Below are positions 52,117 through 63,975 of a DNA stretch of 64,000 nucleotides, piece after piece. Below the pieces are notes generated by a model. The model saw nothing but the letters and a program-made list of their open reading frames with translations. It was not told where the DNA came from and made no database searches. Numbering within the stretch: the stretch's first letter is position 1; every line of letters begins with the position of its first letter. A program made the translations under genes and the position numbers. This stretch comes from Hesseltinella vesiculosa (taxonomy: Eukaryota; Mucoromycota; Mucoromycetes; Mucorales; Cunninghamellaceae), in assembly GCA_002104935.1 (NCBI GenBank), contig MCGT01000002.1, positions 806,001-870,000 on the forward strand, read 5' to 3'.

Positions 52117-53103
52117 TCAAGAAAAGATAATAGCAACAATGATGAGGCTGACGACCATCAGGAAGAGTCGGGACATGAATGCATTTTGTTGTGTTTGCGT
52201 TTGAGGATCCATGTTGCCGGTGTTGATAGGAATATTCTAGAGCGGCGGTCAGGCAAATAAGAGAGAGAGGAAAAGGAACTTACAAAGCTGATGCCAAATG
52301 GGAAGAAACCAATACCACCTGCGAAATTAACGTTTCGGGAATGGTATCCGCTGCGCATGTTTTGGCCAAAGAAGGATGTGTTGGGGCGGTTGGGATCTCG
52401 TAAAGGAGGGGGACGTTGGCCGGCAGGTCGGGTGGGTATGGAGGGATCATTTCTAGAGAGATGGTCAAGCATTGACAAGACAGGCATTTCCTTACCTGGG
52501 GTCTTTTTCTTCCTTGCCTCGTCCGTAAATTGGTATCACCTTGTCTTTACCACATCCAGCCTTGCACACAGGACAAGTGGGGTTTCGTGCTTGGGCGTTC
52601 AGCCATTGTGCCAAACAGGACCAACTAGATGGCCAATTGGAAACGTTGAGCAAATCAAAAGTGTCGAGAGAAAAAAAAAAAAAGAAAAAAAAGAAAAAAC
52701 CTTTACCAAAAGAGATGGCCACACAGTGTTAATACAGGATGAGAGGCGGTATCAAAGCTATAAAAAAAACCACACACGGTTAAGCATGATGTGTTGTGGG
52801 GATGGGTGAGAAGGACCCATGGGAGGTCACTTACCAAATGTTACATTCATAAAAACCTCCATCCGAGTGCTGCGTAGGAGCGGGGCCAGCCGTTTTGGTC
52901 AATGGTTCATTGTCTTTTGCAGCATTTCTTCGCCGTAATTCACTGCCTTCATATGAGAATTGATGTCGTGTGCGTTCTACAAATACAGGCTCGGATGGGT
53001 CTTGGGGAGTCGAGGTCATGATGGGCTCGAGTTCTTCGGAAAGGATGGTGTGTTGAGAGCTGCTTGACTCACCTTGATCAGCACTGGGTACAGGGGTCTC
53101 CAT
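52117..53103 (-). CDS. RNF5/RNF185-like membrane RING E3 ubiquitin ligase
   Basis: ER-type E3 ligase with a C3HC4 RING and a C-terminal membrane anchor. Five exons: 52835-53103, 52707-52757, 52496-52624, 52284-52452, 52117-52236, giving 245 residues. RING: ECNICFDTASHPVLTLCGH, FCWSCLAQWL, CPVCKAGC; then the family's IPIYGRG block. The middle is Pro/Arg-rich. The last exon ends in one transmembrane helix (LFLMVVSLIIVAIIFS). The N-terminal 85 residues are longer than in animal RNF5. In homologues the substrates are misfolded ER membrane proteins. The ATG lies 203 bp from the divergent RABL6 start. Confidence 0.92.
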
Positions 53104-53306
53104 AACTACATGCAACTACTAACAATGTCTATTGAGCAGTTGATTGGACAGTTGCAAAAAATGAGGGTATGGATGGCAACCACAAAGCAATACAGTAAAA
53201 TGTAAAAAAAAAAAAAAAAAAACGAAAAAGGAAAGCAAGCAAAGCGCTGGTTTTTTTTTGGGTGCAACCCCGTTTCCCCGTTTTCTTTATCTTCAATACT
53301 TTACTA

Positions 53307-55710
53307 ATGTCTTGGTGGTCGTTTGCAACAGCAAAGAAGGTACAGGGCAGCTTCATCTTGGTCACCATTATGAGGCCAGATATTTATTTTATCGGTTTTT
53401 ATGCCTATAGGATCCCGATCCTGCACCTTTGCCGGTGGCCACGCAACCAATGAAAGCTATGAATCAATCGTTTCGTCGCGGCGTGCAGTACAACAGTAAC
53501 TCGAAAAAAACCGACTCTTTTATTGTCCATGGCATTTTTACTAAAAGACTGTATCTTTATTTAGTGAAAGTTGTTATCCGTGGCGATGTCATGACGGGCA
53601 AATCAACCCTTTGTACGTGCCAAAGGAAAAAAAAAGTCCCACGCTTGTCGATTGACCTCTTTCTCTGGATAGTCCATCGTTTGCAGGGATCCGACTATAC
53701 CGATCAATATATTTCCACATCACAAATCCAAGTAGAAAACATTCCATGGCATTATAAAGGTACCCTATTCCTTGTTGCGACGACGTCGGTCGTGATAAAA
53801 AAGCTGGTGCTTTTTGCCAAAGGTGGCAATAAACCTTTTTTTTTGATCTCTTGCAGATTCCAATGATATGGTCAAGGTCGAAGTTTGGGATGTGGTGGAC
53901 AAAGCCCACAACCAGCCAGTAAAAAAGGATACTGGGATCAAGCTGGAGCATAGCAGCACGCCTTCACCTTCGCGGCCGTCGACGTCGTCGGTCACATCTA
54001 CCCCTGACGACTTTGCCCTGGATGCTTCGACGGTGAATGTGTATCGGAATGCACATGCTGCGATGTTCGTGTTTGATGTGACCAAAGCTTGGACGTTTGA
54101 CTATGTGGAGCGCGCCCTGGCAGACGTGCCCTTGTCCATGGCCGTGCTGGTGCTGGTAATAGCTGGGAATGGTTGGGTCCAGACTCGCTTATTTCTCTCA
54201 TATTTTTAGGGCAATTTTGCTGACAAAGTGTAAACAGCACTGAAAGCAGCATTGGGCAACTGACCTCCTTTTTTTTTTTTTGGTGCAGGGATCAACGTAC
54301 CGTGACGGCCGAGCAAATTCATGCCACCCTCTACCATCATAACAAACGGCGCATTGATCAGGGTGCGATCAAGCCAAACCTTATTCGCTATGTAGAAACC
54401 AGTTTGATGTCTGGGCTTGGCCTTTCCTTTATTTATGAGTATCTTGGGGTGCCCTTTTTGCAGCTTTTGGTAAGACGTGCTGAAGTAAAGCTGTTGATGA
54501 ACTTGTTGCTTTAGATGGAAACGCTCAAGAAGCAACTGGAACTCAAGGCGGTTGAAATTGTCGACCTTTTGGCGGACTTGGATCAAAATCAAGACGTGCC
54601 TGAGATTCTACATCGTCGACGCGGACAAGACAATTTCGACCAGCGTAATTGTCGGAGAGGAGGAAAGTTGGTTGCCAAGGGTCTTGGCTGACATCGCACC
54701 CTATTTTTTTATAGCCTCAGATGACCATCCGTTAGGAGACCAACACGATGAAATGAAATTGGCATGGGAACACCAAGGTCCAGAATCAGATCGTATGTGG
54801 GAGGAGAAAGAAGGAATAGGACCTCGGTTGAAACACTTACACCTCCTTTTTTTCTTTAGAAATTGGGATGGACCACTCCTTTTATGAGGAAAATGCTGTG
54901 CAACGTGAACGAGAACGATTGGGATTCTCAGCAACCCCTCCGCCTCCTACTGCGCCAGCCATTGCCAAGGATGCCCAGGATGTGACGCTACCTTTGAATT
55001 CTGTCCCACCCATGGTCGATCCCTTTGATTCTGGTTTGGTGGATGATTGGTTTGACGAGGACGATGAAGTCCCAGCCATGGCCCGTCTGGTGGTCAACGA
55101 TGACTCGGAGGAGGATGGCCAGGGTGTGACGATGTTACGCGACCAGGATGTGCCTCTGGTCGAGTATTACCAACAAGGCCAACGTGGTGACACGGAGCGC
55201 ACAGATCAATACTGCCAAGATGACCCGTCGGACAAAGAAGACGACAACCAAGCTCCATCTTCACCCTCCGTCCATATGTCGGGCTACGCCTTTCCCATGT
55301 CGACCTCGATGGATCAACATGTGTGGTCCAGCTATCAATCTCAATACCAAGCGCATCATTCGACGATCCCCTCGGATAGTGATGACGACGAGCCGCGTCT
55401 GGATACCTTTGACTTGGATGCCTCGTTCTTGGCCACAGGCATAGGCCAATATGAAGAAATTGGTACCAGCGCCGACAACCCTTGGGATGATGCGCCTGCC
55501 AAGGACAAGCATGACCCTCACGTAAGTTCAACAACCGAAGCGCATGACAGTCTGAAGCATGAATTTTTTAAGGAGGCGGGTCAAAAAAAAAAAAAAAAAA
55601 CTGCTTTGACTTACTTTTTGTTTTATTTATGATGATAATGCCCAATGGTTTAGCCCAAAGCTGTTCGTGACAAAAAGAGGAAAAAAAAGAAAAAACAGAC
55701 AGACGCATGA
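53307..55710 (+). CDS. RABL6: RABL6-type Rab-like small GTPase
   Basis: Large Rab-like GTPase. Eleven exons: 53307-53339, 53411-53495, 53565-53612, 53673-53759, 53857-54155, 54210-54229, 54289-54469, 54515-54644, 54715-54792, 54860-55521, 55654-55710, giving 559 residues. Family marks are MNQSFRRGVQYNMKVVIRGD, P-loop GDVMTGKST, SQIQVENIPWHYK, VKVEVWDVVDKAH (G3 region, with W in place of the usual GQ), FVFDVTKAWTFDYV, and GNFAD where classical GTPases have NKxD. The C-terminal half is acidic and disordered, ending in a Lys-rich cluster as in animal RABL6. The 20-nt sixth exon and the acceptor of exon 9 are the least certain joins. Confidence 0.88.
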
Positions 55711-56160
55711 TAGCTTGAAAATTTAAAGTTGATGACACGAATGAAGACGAATGAACATTTTTGATCACAGCAAGCGGGATGCCTATTTTTGGATGCAATG
55801 TGGCAGATGCGTCGAGTTCTCACTTTTTAGAAACCCATGGACGGGCATTGGAATAGAGGGACAATGAGTCATGGTGGGTGGGAGGGACACGATGAAAAAC
55901 ATGATTTTATATAATAGAATAATTGCTATTTCTAGACAAACGGTCAAGGGAAGAGATGAAGAAAATGGAATCAAAACTTGGAGAGGTATACTAACAACAA
56001 ACTGGGGTGGGGGGGAATAAGTAAAAAAAAAAAAAGTGTGGAGGCATAAATATTTTTTTTTGGGAAGTCTGTACAGGAGATAAATATGAACAAATAAAAG
56101 GGGAATGAGGAAATGAAAAGAGAAATGGGGCATAAGAGGCCGAGCTAAAAATAAAAAAGA
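55711..56160. other. Convergent gap, no gene seen
   Basis: 450 bp between RABL6 and a convergent small ORF. A+T-rich, with homopolymer runs and one G8 tract. Nothing supportable. Confidence 0.5.
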
Positions 56161-56571
56161 TCAGGGCAGTGGAGGAAAGAGATTGGCGGGAGCCGGGCTG
56201 ACCAGATCCACAGGTTCATCAAACATCACAAAATCATCCTGGTCGGCCAGAAGCAGGGTGGTTGGGGAGTGATTGCCGGCTTCGATCCATTCAAACGATA
56301 GGTCAGAGGGACTTGAAGAGAGGTTGGTGGAGGCAAACGACAGCTGACTGAAAAGCTGTTGACTTTCAGGTGAACCGGAGGAGTCAGAGGCATCTTCTTG
56401 ACTGTTGCCCAAGGAAGGAGGTGGCGTCCGACTGTCTCGAAGAAGCGGCCAAGAAGGTGTGAGAGGTTGCTTGGGATCATGAGGTGATGGTAAAAGAGAC
56501 GCATTGGCACGCGCCATGTGCAATTCAGGAACGGATCGACTTAAGCTTGATTCTAATTCATGGTAGGTCAT
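56161..56571 (-). CDS. Uncharacterised small acidic protein
   Basis: Single-exon frame of 136 residues starting MTYHELESSLSRSVPELHMA. Ser/Pro-rich with an acidic, hydrophobic C-terminal third (FEWIEAGNH, then DDFVMFDEPVDLVSPAP). No domain is recognised. Support is the uninterrupted frame, the fungal-like codon choice and its position as its own unit between RABL6 and the divergent kinesin. The open frame continues 18 codons upstream, so an earlier exon is possible. Confidence 0.45.
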   Translation of the reverse strand: MTYHELESSLSRSVPELHMARANASLLPSPHDPKQPLTPSWPLLRDSRTPPPSLGNSQEDASDSSGSPESQQLFSQLSFASTNLSSSPSDLSFEWIEAGNHSPTTLLLADQDDFVMFDEPVDLVSPAPANLFPPLP

Positions 56572-57014
56572 GGCCAACAACTTTTTAAAAAGGCCAAAAA
56601 GTGGCTGTGGCAAGGGTGAATGCAAAAAAGAATGTAATTGTCCAAGTTAAATAAAAGTCAATGAGAAATAAAAAAAGAGAGGCTTTGTCCAAGTCCAAAA
56701 AAAAAGGCAAAATAAAAAAAGAAGGAAAGAGAAGAAAGTGGCAAGAATTTATAGGGTCCGTTTGGCCAAAAGCCTGCACCGCAGCAAAGACCTACAGGAG
56801 GACCGCTTTTTTCACGTTACACGCGCAGTCTTCCACCACCTTTTTGACGCAGGAAACAATAACAACACTTGGCGTTTTTCTTGCTTGATTTGGGCCAAAT
56901 AGGGGTCGCTCGATATAAATCAAACACTGGGTTTCCCCCCTTTTTTTTCCGCACTTTTCTTTTCCTCATTTTTTTTTTTTTTTGAAGACGTTACTTTCAT
57001 TGCTAACCGTTACC
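56572..57014. other. Shared upstream region, no gene seen
   Basis: 440 bp between two divergent starts. A-rich near the minus-strand gene and T-rich before the kinesin ATG. Confidence 0.5.
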
Positions 57015-60000
57015 ATGGCAACCTCTGGGATCACTGCTTGTGATAATACAACAGCCGTCAGGTATGCACCGTTAAAACTCTCCACGCTTCAGCTTCTTTG
57101 ACCTTTTTTCTATTTTTTTACACTATTTCTATGTCTTTTTTACACCTCCAGAGTGGCTGTTCGCGTTCGACCCATGTCAGCTAATGAGCATCAACAACAA
57201 CAGAATCAATGTATCGATTTTATTCCAGGCACAAATCAACTGACTTTGGCCAACAAACACTCGTTCACGTTTGATAACGTTTTTGCCCCATCAACTGATC
57301 AACACACTTTATATGAAACAAGTATTTTGCCACTGGTACACAAGTTTTTGGAAGGGTAACTTTAAAAACACATCTCCATTTTTGGGTGGACTTTATGCAT
57401 CCTAATTTTTTTTTTTCCTGCTCTCCTTTTTTTTAATATTTTTTTCATGGAATGCTCGCCTCCTATTTCATCTCTTTACGGGAATCCATAGATATAATGC
57501 AACGGTTCTAGCTTATGGGTAAGTTTGAAAACCGACGCAACGTGGGGAAAAAAGGAGGCACTCACTTTTAACGTAGTCAAACAGGGAGTGGTAAAACTTA
57601 CAGCATGGGTATCGGTCTGGATGCACAACATCCCGATGAACAAGGCATTCTCCAACGCTTTGTCAAAACATTGTTTGATCACCTGCAGCAGCACAAAAAT
57701 GACATTGACAAGTCTGAGATCCGCGTCTCCTTTTTGGAACTGCACAATGAAGACCTCGTCGACTTGCTGGTCAGCAGCAGCCAGACCCTCAAAAAGGAAA
57801 ACCAACCCATGGTCGTGATCCGCGAGGACACAAACGGGAACATCTGCTGGAGCGGTGTTCGTGAAGAAACCGTCCACCACCCTCATCAGCTCTACAGCCT
57901 GCTGGAGCGTGGCTCCATCGCCCGCACGACCGCCGCCACCGACATGAACATCTCGTCCTCTCGCTCTCATGCCATCTTCTCCATCCGCCTCGACCAAACC
58001 AAGCATACCAATGACCAGCCCATCACCCTGTCCTCCAAATTCCATTTCGTCGATCTCGCTGGCTCTGAACGGGTAACTTTTTTTTTCCCCTTCTGCTTTC
58101 TCTCTGGGCCACTCACTTTTTATTTTTAACGCAAAAAGCTAAAGCGCACCAATGCTGTGGGCAATCGTGCCAAAGAAGGCATCTCGATCAACAGCGGCCT
58201 CCTTGCTTTGGGAAATGTGATCTCCGCCCTGGGCGACCCCACCCGGCGCAGCTCCCACGTCCCTTACCGTGACGCCAAACTCACCCGACTTTTGCAAGAC
58301 AGCCTTGGCGGCAACAGCCAGACACTGATGCTTGCCTGTGTGTCACCGGCTTGGTCCAACCATAAGGAGTCGCTCAACACACTCCAGTACGCCAACCGCG
58401 CGAGAAACATCCGTAACCGCGTCACTGTCAACGAGCAGTCCGATGTCGACAACGCTGCATCCAAGCAGCAGCAAAAGCTCATTCTACGGCTCAAACAAGA
58501 ACTCTCCCGACTCCGCCAAGACGCCGCCGTCAACGACGACTTCCTGATCGCCGTCAATCACGAGATGGACGGCCTCAAAACGCAAGTCGAATGTCTCAAT
58601 CAGACCATCGCCTCGCTTGTCCAGGAGCTTGCCCATACCAAGGCGGCTGCAGCTGCCGCAGCGACCCAGCATCTCCATCCAGATTTAGCCTCAGCCCTGA
58701 CCCCAACAGCCTCTGCCCATTCGCTGATCACTCCTCCGGCTTCTCCGATCCCCGCCACCATTGCCTTGCAAGATCACCTTGCTGTCATCGAACAGCAAAA
58801 AGCCCACATCCTGACCCTCCAATTACAAGTCACCTCCTTGAAAAAACAGCAAGAGCTCGCCCCGCCCGCCCGCCCTGTGCACCAACCCACCCCTCCGCCT
58901 TCCCCTCTCTCGTCCGCCCACATGCGTCCTGCCTATGATGGCACCATGGCCCGAAAGGATTCCAGCAAGATCAAACGCCACAGCTACCGCTTTGGCAGCA
59001 AACGTCTCCTTCATCGGTCCATCAGTCTCCGCCGCCGCCCCACCGGTGCTGTCCATCGCCCTCCGGCCAATACCCAACGCACTGGTGACCAGCCAGCCGC
59101 CTGCTGGAAAGGCAAAATGAAGTCATATGAAACCCACTTGGAACAAGATCTCGATTTTCTTCACCAAGTCAAGGCAAGTGGCTGAAAAGGAAACGTCAGC
59201 CTTGACATTGACCTCGATTTTTTTTTTCTGTCCTCCAGTCTAATATCATGGGTCACCCAGAATCCTTGGATATTCAAGACAACTTTAATGATGTCATCGC
59301 CTTCTCATCCACTTTGACTCAGCCACCACCCACACTAGAGATCTCAGCACCAAAGGTACCGGACCTTACTGCCACCCTCGGAAGAACCACGCACCTGGAC
59401 TGACCACTTTTTTTTTGTGTGTAGAACAATGTCCAATCGTCGTCGTCGGTCAGTCTTCATCACCAGGTGCCTCAGCATGTCTGGACAGATGTGATGGCTC
59501 GGTTTTCCCTTTGCCTCGAACGCCATCGTGACCTCCTGGACACCGTCATCATGGTGTACCAGCAGCAAGATCGTGACGGTCGACAGCCTGCAGGTGGTAG
59601 CCATCAGCAGCAACAGCAATACAAACAGCTTCAGCAACAGCTACAGCAGCTTCGACGTGCCATGGACGAATGCAAGCGGCAATACGACATGCAAGCCAAG
59701 AAGCAGCAGCACGAACACCTGGCACTCAAGCGGCAATACCAGCAAATGGTGCTCGCCCAAGAACGCTCGCGTACTCAGCACAACGCCATCGTCATGACCC
59801 TCAAGCAAAAGCTCGATGGTCTGATAAAGGAAAAAAAGAAAATGACCAAACGCGCCAAGCAAGACACCGACCGCCACCGCGAACGGGAACGTCAGCTGGC
59901 CAAGCAGATCCTGCAGCTGGAACGCAAGATGGCCAAGCACGAACAAGCCAAGCTGCGACTGGACCATGATCTCCAACACCAACGCGCCAGCTGCAAACGT

Positions 60001-60334
60001 TCCAAGGAAGACACCATTGCTGTCGCCACCCAGCTCCAAACGATTGCCTGGGTCATGACCACGATTGTGGATGCCAACCGTTCCAGCCTGTCGATCGCCC
60101 ACCGCAATCTCCTGGCCAAAGCCATTGCCGGCGCCCGTGCCCGCAGCCATCTCATCCCTGTCAAAAAACAAATCTCCACCTCGGTCAAAAAATCAAAGAA
60201 GCGCGCCTCCTTCCAAAGGTAAGGGTGACCCTCGCCTCGTTAGCCATGCGGGCTCATTTTTTCTTTTTTTCTTTCTCAGATCCTTGGAAGGGATGCCCTT
60301 TGAGCAACATCTATCCATTCAACCAATCAAGTAA
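57015..60334 (+). CDS. Kinesin-4-like motor protein
   Basis: N-terminal plus-end motor with a long coiled coil. Eight exons: 57015-57061, 57152-57355, 57492-57518, 57577-58072, 58139-59173, 59239-59355, 59425-60218, 60280-60334, giving 924 residues. The motor has [11 protein letters not shown]-loop [12 protein letters not shown], switch [16 protein letters not shown], switch [11 protein letters not shown] and [20 protein letters not shown], then the neck [12 protein letters not shown] as in KIF4/KIF21/KIF27. The stalk has Gln/Lys-rich coiled coils (about 580-840). The fifth intron is of GC-AG type. It is shorter than animal KIF4 and the Cys-rich tail is absent. Exact kinesin subfamily is inferred from the motor; cargo is unknown. 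Confidence 0.9.
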
Positions 60335-60413
60335 TATTAATGATCACCTTTTTATTTTGATATGCTAATAAACACAAGGATGGCAGCCATTGTCGGCCAG
60401 CCGTTCCCGTTCC

Positions 60414-60951
60414 CTAATCGGTCCATCGATGGCCACAGGCTCGATTGCCGCAAACGTAAAACAGCGTCATTTTCGCATCGGTTCTCCTTGACGAGGACTG
60501 GAAAAAGACGGTTTCATGGTAGGAGCACTTTGGGCAGGACAGGTTGGCTCGAGGCTAGAACAAAACAAAGGTGATCATGATAAACATGAGCGTCATCAGC
60601 CTCTCGTAGCCCAGCACCACTTACAAGAGTAGGATCCGAGCTCAAATCGGCGAGCACCATCGTTTGTTCTCTGTTGAATGTCGAAAGATCAGTTTACCCA
60701 TGCCTCGATCCATGCCTACTTACGAAGGTGCATGCACTACTTCATGCCGGAACACACATGCATTGTCGGCAGGTTCCTCGAATTGGCAGTTGCGGCAGGC
60801 AAACAGAAGCTGACGGGCAGCTTTGTCTTCTCTTGGGTATAACAGATTGTTGCTGATTAAAACAAACATGGATAAAAAAAAGAGCGTGATCTCCTACACC
60901 GCATCCGCATTCTCTCTTTTACCATTCAATACAGTATTTGAAAGAAGCCAT
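60414..60951 (-). CDS. RPB9: RNA polymerase II subunit RPB9
   Basis: Small zinc-ribbon subunit of Pol II affecting start-site choice and fidelity. Four exons, 60923-60951, 60724-60852, 60625-60670 and 60414-60554, give 114 residues. N-terminal ribbon: YCIECNNLLYPRED, with CRNCQFEE. Linker: QTMVLADLSSDPTL. TFIIS-like C-terminal ribbon: CPKCSYHETVFFQSSSRRTD, then YVCGNRACGHRWTD. The last cysteine pair has CxxxxC spacing, as in animal and plant RPB9. It is convergent with the kinesin at only 79 bp and lies head-to-tail with the methyltransferase gene, whose stop is 94 bp upstream. Confidence 0.96.
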
Positions 60952-61045
60952 GATTGAGATATATTATTATGGAATGAGAAAAACGAGATGGGACAACGAC
61001 AAAAAAACAAAAAAAAAAAAACAAAAAAGGGAATGCATTTTTTTT

Positions 61046-62235
61046 TTATTTTTTGTCTGCGTGTGCTGATTGGCCGGCCGACAGAGGACGACGAGCGGTG
61101 ATGATGGCTGGCATCCAGCATTCGGCTGTTGCGAGGTAACCAAACAGATAGCCCGAGACTCGTAAATAGGCTGCATGTGTCCAATGGCCAAGATGCCAAT
61201 GGTTCACAAGTGAAAGCTGCTTGAAGCAATGTGCTGATAGACCGCCAAACACAACAGCTGGATCCAGAAGCTCGATGTCGACATCGTCAAAGCCAGCCTG
61301 GGTCAGCTGGGCCTCGTATTGCTGTTGGTTCATCCAATTGACCAAGGGGATATCCAGCGCCTTGGCCAAGACTCGCCATTTCCATGGGAGTGATCGTCGG
61401 GTGGAGAAGGAGGGCGACAGGATCAAATCGTACATGCCCAAGCAGCCGCCGGGCTTCAGGACGTGAGTGACCTGGCGGAAAAAAAGCGCGCGGGTATTGA
61501 AATGATAGGCAGCATCGAGGCAGAGCACATTGTCAAAAGGCAGATCGGTGTCGGGGCGAAGGGCAGTAACCAGATCAGTGGCCGATCCTTGTAGCAACCG
61601 GACGCGGCTCTGGACATGGTCAGGTTGGAGACGGAGCCGATCCATTGAAAACAGCCACTGTCCCTTTTCATACGTAATTCCCTTTTTGGACATTCAACAA
61701 CATGAGTTTCCAGCCTGTCTGTCTCCATTGCTTACAGTGACCTGGCTGGCGTATGTTTCTATCTTGCCATGGGTGTAAAAAAGTGAGAACCTGGCCGGCA
61801 CAAACTCACACTCTTGACTTACGGGCGATAGAAAAGCAAGAATCCCCACAACCGTAGGCAACATCTGTCCATGAACAAGCGAGTTCAGGGCCGTGAAAAA
61901 GCGTAGAAAAAATAAAAATCAAACGAGGTACCTAGTAATGATTGGTGTTGATCAAGACGCATGGCTGAACAGACCTTGTGCAAAAGCGATTCGCATGCTT
62001 CTGAAAACGATAGATCGGGACTGGTCCAGAGGCCCATGTTGCACCAAAAGGTTGGAGGCGTCAACTGTCGATTCAGCCAGACGTGCCGCAATCCATAGGT
62101 ACCTGGGGTACTTTTGGGATAAGCACAAACGAGAACGAATACGCACGCATGAGCATACAACAGTAGATCACGAATGAAGCCCTGGGTATAAAATGAGACA
62201 AAGGGTAAGATTAAAAAATACAAAACGAGGAACAT
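61046..62235 (-). CDS. Membrane-anchored SAM-dependent methyltransferase
   Basis: Class I methyltransferase of unknown substrate. Four exons, 61932-62235, 61823-61864, 61736-61758 and 61046-61681, give 334 residues. The N-terminus is hydrophobic (FLVLYFLILPFVSFYT, then LLLYAHACVFVLVCAY), suggesting one or two membrane segments. SAM motif I reads VAYGCGDSCFSIA across two splice sites; motif II-like DNVLCLDAAYHFNTRALF; motif III-like HVLKPGGCLGMYDL. The 23-nt third exon joins QTYASQVT to GITYEKGQW. The layout recalls small-molecule or sterol/lipid methyltransferases, but no specific family is claimed. Its start is 99 bp from the divergent UBC13 start. Confidence 0.78.
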
Positions 62236-62334
62236 CACAGTGAGAAAAAAAATAAAAAAAGCTCAGCTTTTTTGTTTTTCGACCTCTTCTTTTTCGTGCC
62301 TTCCTTTTCTTTTTTTTTTCCACCTAATCAAGAA

Positions 62335-63100
62335 ATGTCTCTTCCCAAACGCATTATCAAGGTAAGCAGTGTTTATGACTTTCATTGATAAAAAGGGGGT
62401 GCTTTGTAAAGCAGCCTTGAGTGACTGGGCTGTAGCGTTGTGTGGAATGTTGTTGTTTTTCATGTTAATCTTGCTTACGTTTTCATTGTAGGAAACTGAA
62501 CGACTCCTTGCTGATCCAGCTCCTGGTATCAATGCTACACCTCATGATGATAACCTGAGATACTTTGATGTGATTATTGCTGGACCTAGTCAGTCTCCTT
62601 TTGAAGGTAAACCACTAGCATTGCTGGACAAGCACACATCCACGATGTCGTCTCACCTTGTCTTTCGGCAGGCGGCGTTTTCCGTTTGGAGCTGTTCTTG
62701 CCCGAAGATTATCCCATGGCTGCACCCAAGGTGCGGTTTTTGACAAAGATTTATCATCCCAACATCGACAAGCTTGGTCGTATCTGTTTGGATATTCTGA
62801 AAGGTAAGAGACTTACCTACGACCTTGGCAACCATGGGCCAATACGTGTTTTCTTTTCTTTTTTTTTTTTTTAGACAAGTGGAGTCCTGCTCTTCAAATA
62901 CGCACGGTGTTGCTATCGATCCAAGCCTTATTATCTGCGCCCAACCCCGATGACCCATTAGACAACAACGTAGCTCAACACTGGAAAGAAGATGAAAAGG
63001 AAGCTATCAATACCGGTAAGTTCACAGCGGGTTGTCGCAGCCGATCCTCACCTCCTTTCTTTTAGCCAAATTATGGACGACACGTTATGCATCTGAATAA
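62335..63100 (+). CDS. UBC13: Ubiquitin-conjugating enzyme E2 N (Ubc13)
   Basis: E2 enzyme that, with a Uev/Mms2 partner, makes K63-linked ubiquitin chains for DNA-damage tolerance and signalling. Five exons, 62335-62361, 62492-62606, 62672-62803, 62875-63015 and 63066-63100, give 149 residues. The start [20 protein letters not shown] is typical of Ubc13. [20 protein letters not shown] holds catalytic Cys86, and [13 protein letters not shown] has the E3-contact Met of the family. Ends [10 protein letters not shown]. Length and every core motif match animal and yeast Ubc13. Confidence 0.97.
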
Positions 63101-63207
63101 ACGATTACCCATTTGCCTCTTTTCATGGATCCTTTCTTTTTTTTTGGACGAGTTGGACGGCACCCAAAGAATAAAGGACACATCTAATTTTTTTAATAGC
63201 AAGCAGA

Positions 63208-63975
63208 TCACTCAGTATAACCCATGGCAGGACTTGGAGAGATTTGTTCAGGCCTTGGAAGTTTGGCTTCGGGCAGAGGGTTCTTCCTCGGCCGACCTCG
63301 GCGGGGAGCGGTGTAATTTTTGACGGTGCTGTTGGGATACGGTGAATGATGCTGGGAGACGCGGTTGGCGTCATGATAAACTGGCGTGCTGTGTTTCTTG
63401 TGTTTTTTATGGTCGCTCAGTGGACGGTCGTGGGGGATGTTGACTGGGTGCTGGCTTTCGGCAGGGTTGAAGGAAGGGGGGAATCCATAGAATGGTGAAG
63501 GATGTGCGTGATGATACAATGGCGGGCCATGCTGATGCTGCTGATAGGTCAGATGATGCTGGGGGGTCGAGTCACGGGGTCTAGTTGGGGTCATGTACAC
63601 TGGCTGGGCCAGTCGAGGGTGGGGGGAGGGTGGGGTCGAGCTGGATAACATCATGATCGTCCTCGCTGCTTCCTTTTCCATGGATTCTGATTCATGAGAT
63701 GCATCGCTGACCGAGGATGGGGACGGCGGTAGTTGAGGCATGGCCGACGTCGTCGGTATCAGTTCTTCTTCCACTTGCTGCAAATTCTTGTCAGTCCAGC
63801 CTCGATGGACTTTTAACCTTGCGAATTGTAATCGTGTTCGCAAGGTCTTTGCCAGCTGTTCAAAAAAATTTTTTTTTAAGCTTGACATGAAATTCTACAT
63901 CTTTTTTACCTCGGCAACATCCCAGCTCCTCGGTTCGGGCGGTGGTGATTGAATCACGGCAGCGAGTTCATTCAT
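63208..63975 (-). CDS. AT-hook-containing, Pro/His-rich nuclear protein
   Basis: Two exons, 63910-63975 and 63208-63855, give 237 residues. The first 50 residues are helical (SWDVAELAKTLRTRLQFARL, then KVHRGWTDKNLQQVEEEL), a short motif that recalls the Whi5/Nrm1 transcription-repressor region, though this is tentative. A disordered Pro/His/Tyr/Ser stretch follows, then an AT-hook APRRGRPRKNP near the C-terminus. DNA minor-groove binding is inferred from the AT-hook. It is convergent with UBC13 at 107 bp. A longer frame into the intron at 63888 is an artefact of read-through. Confidence 0.7.

Noticed and set aside
60414..60470. CxxxxC spacing in the last zinc pair of RPB9
   Set aside because: At first it looked like a 2-residue insertion against the yeast CxxC form, but animal and plant RPB9 also have four residues between these cysteines, so it is normal.
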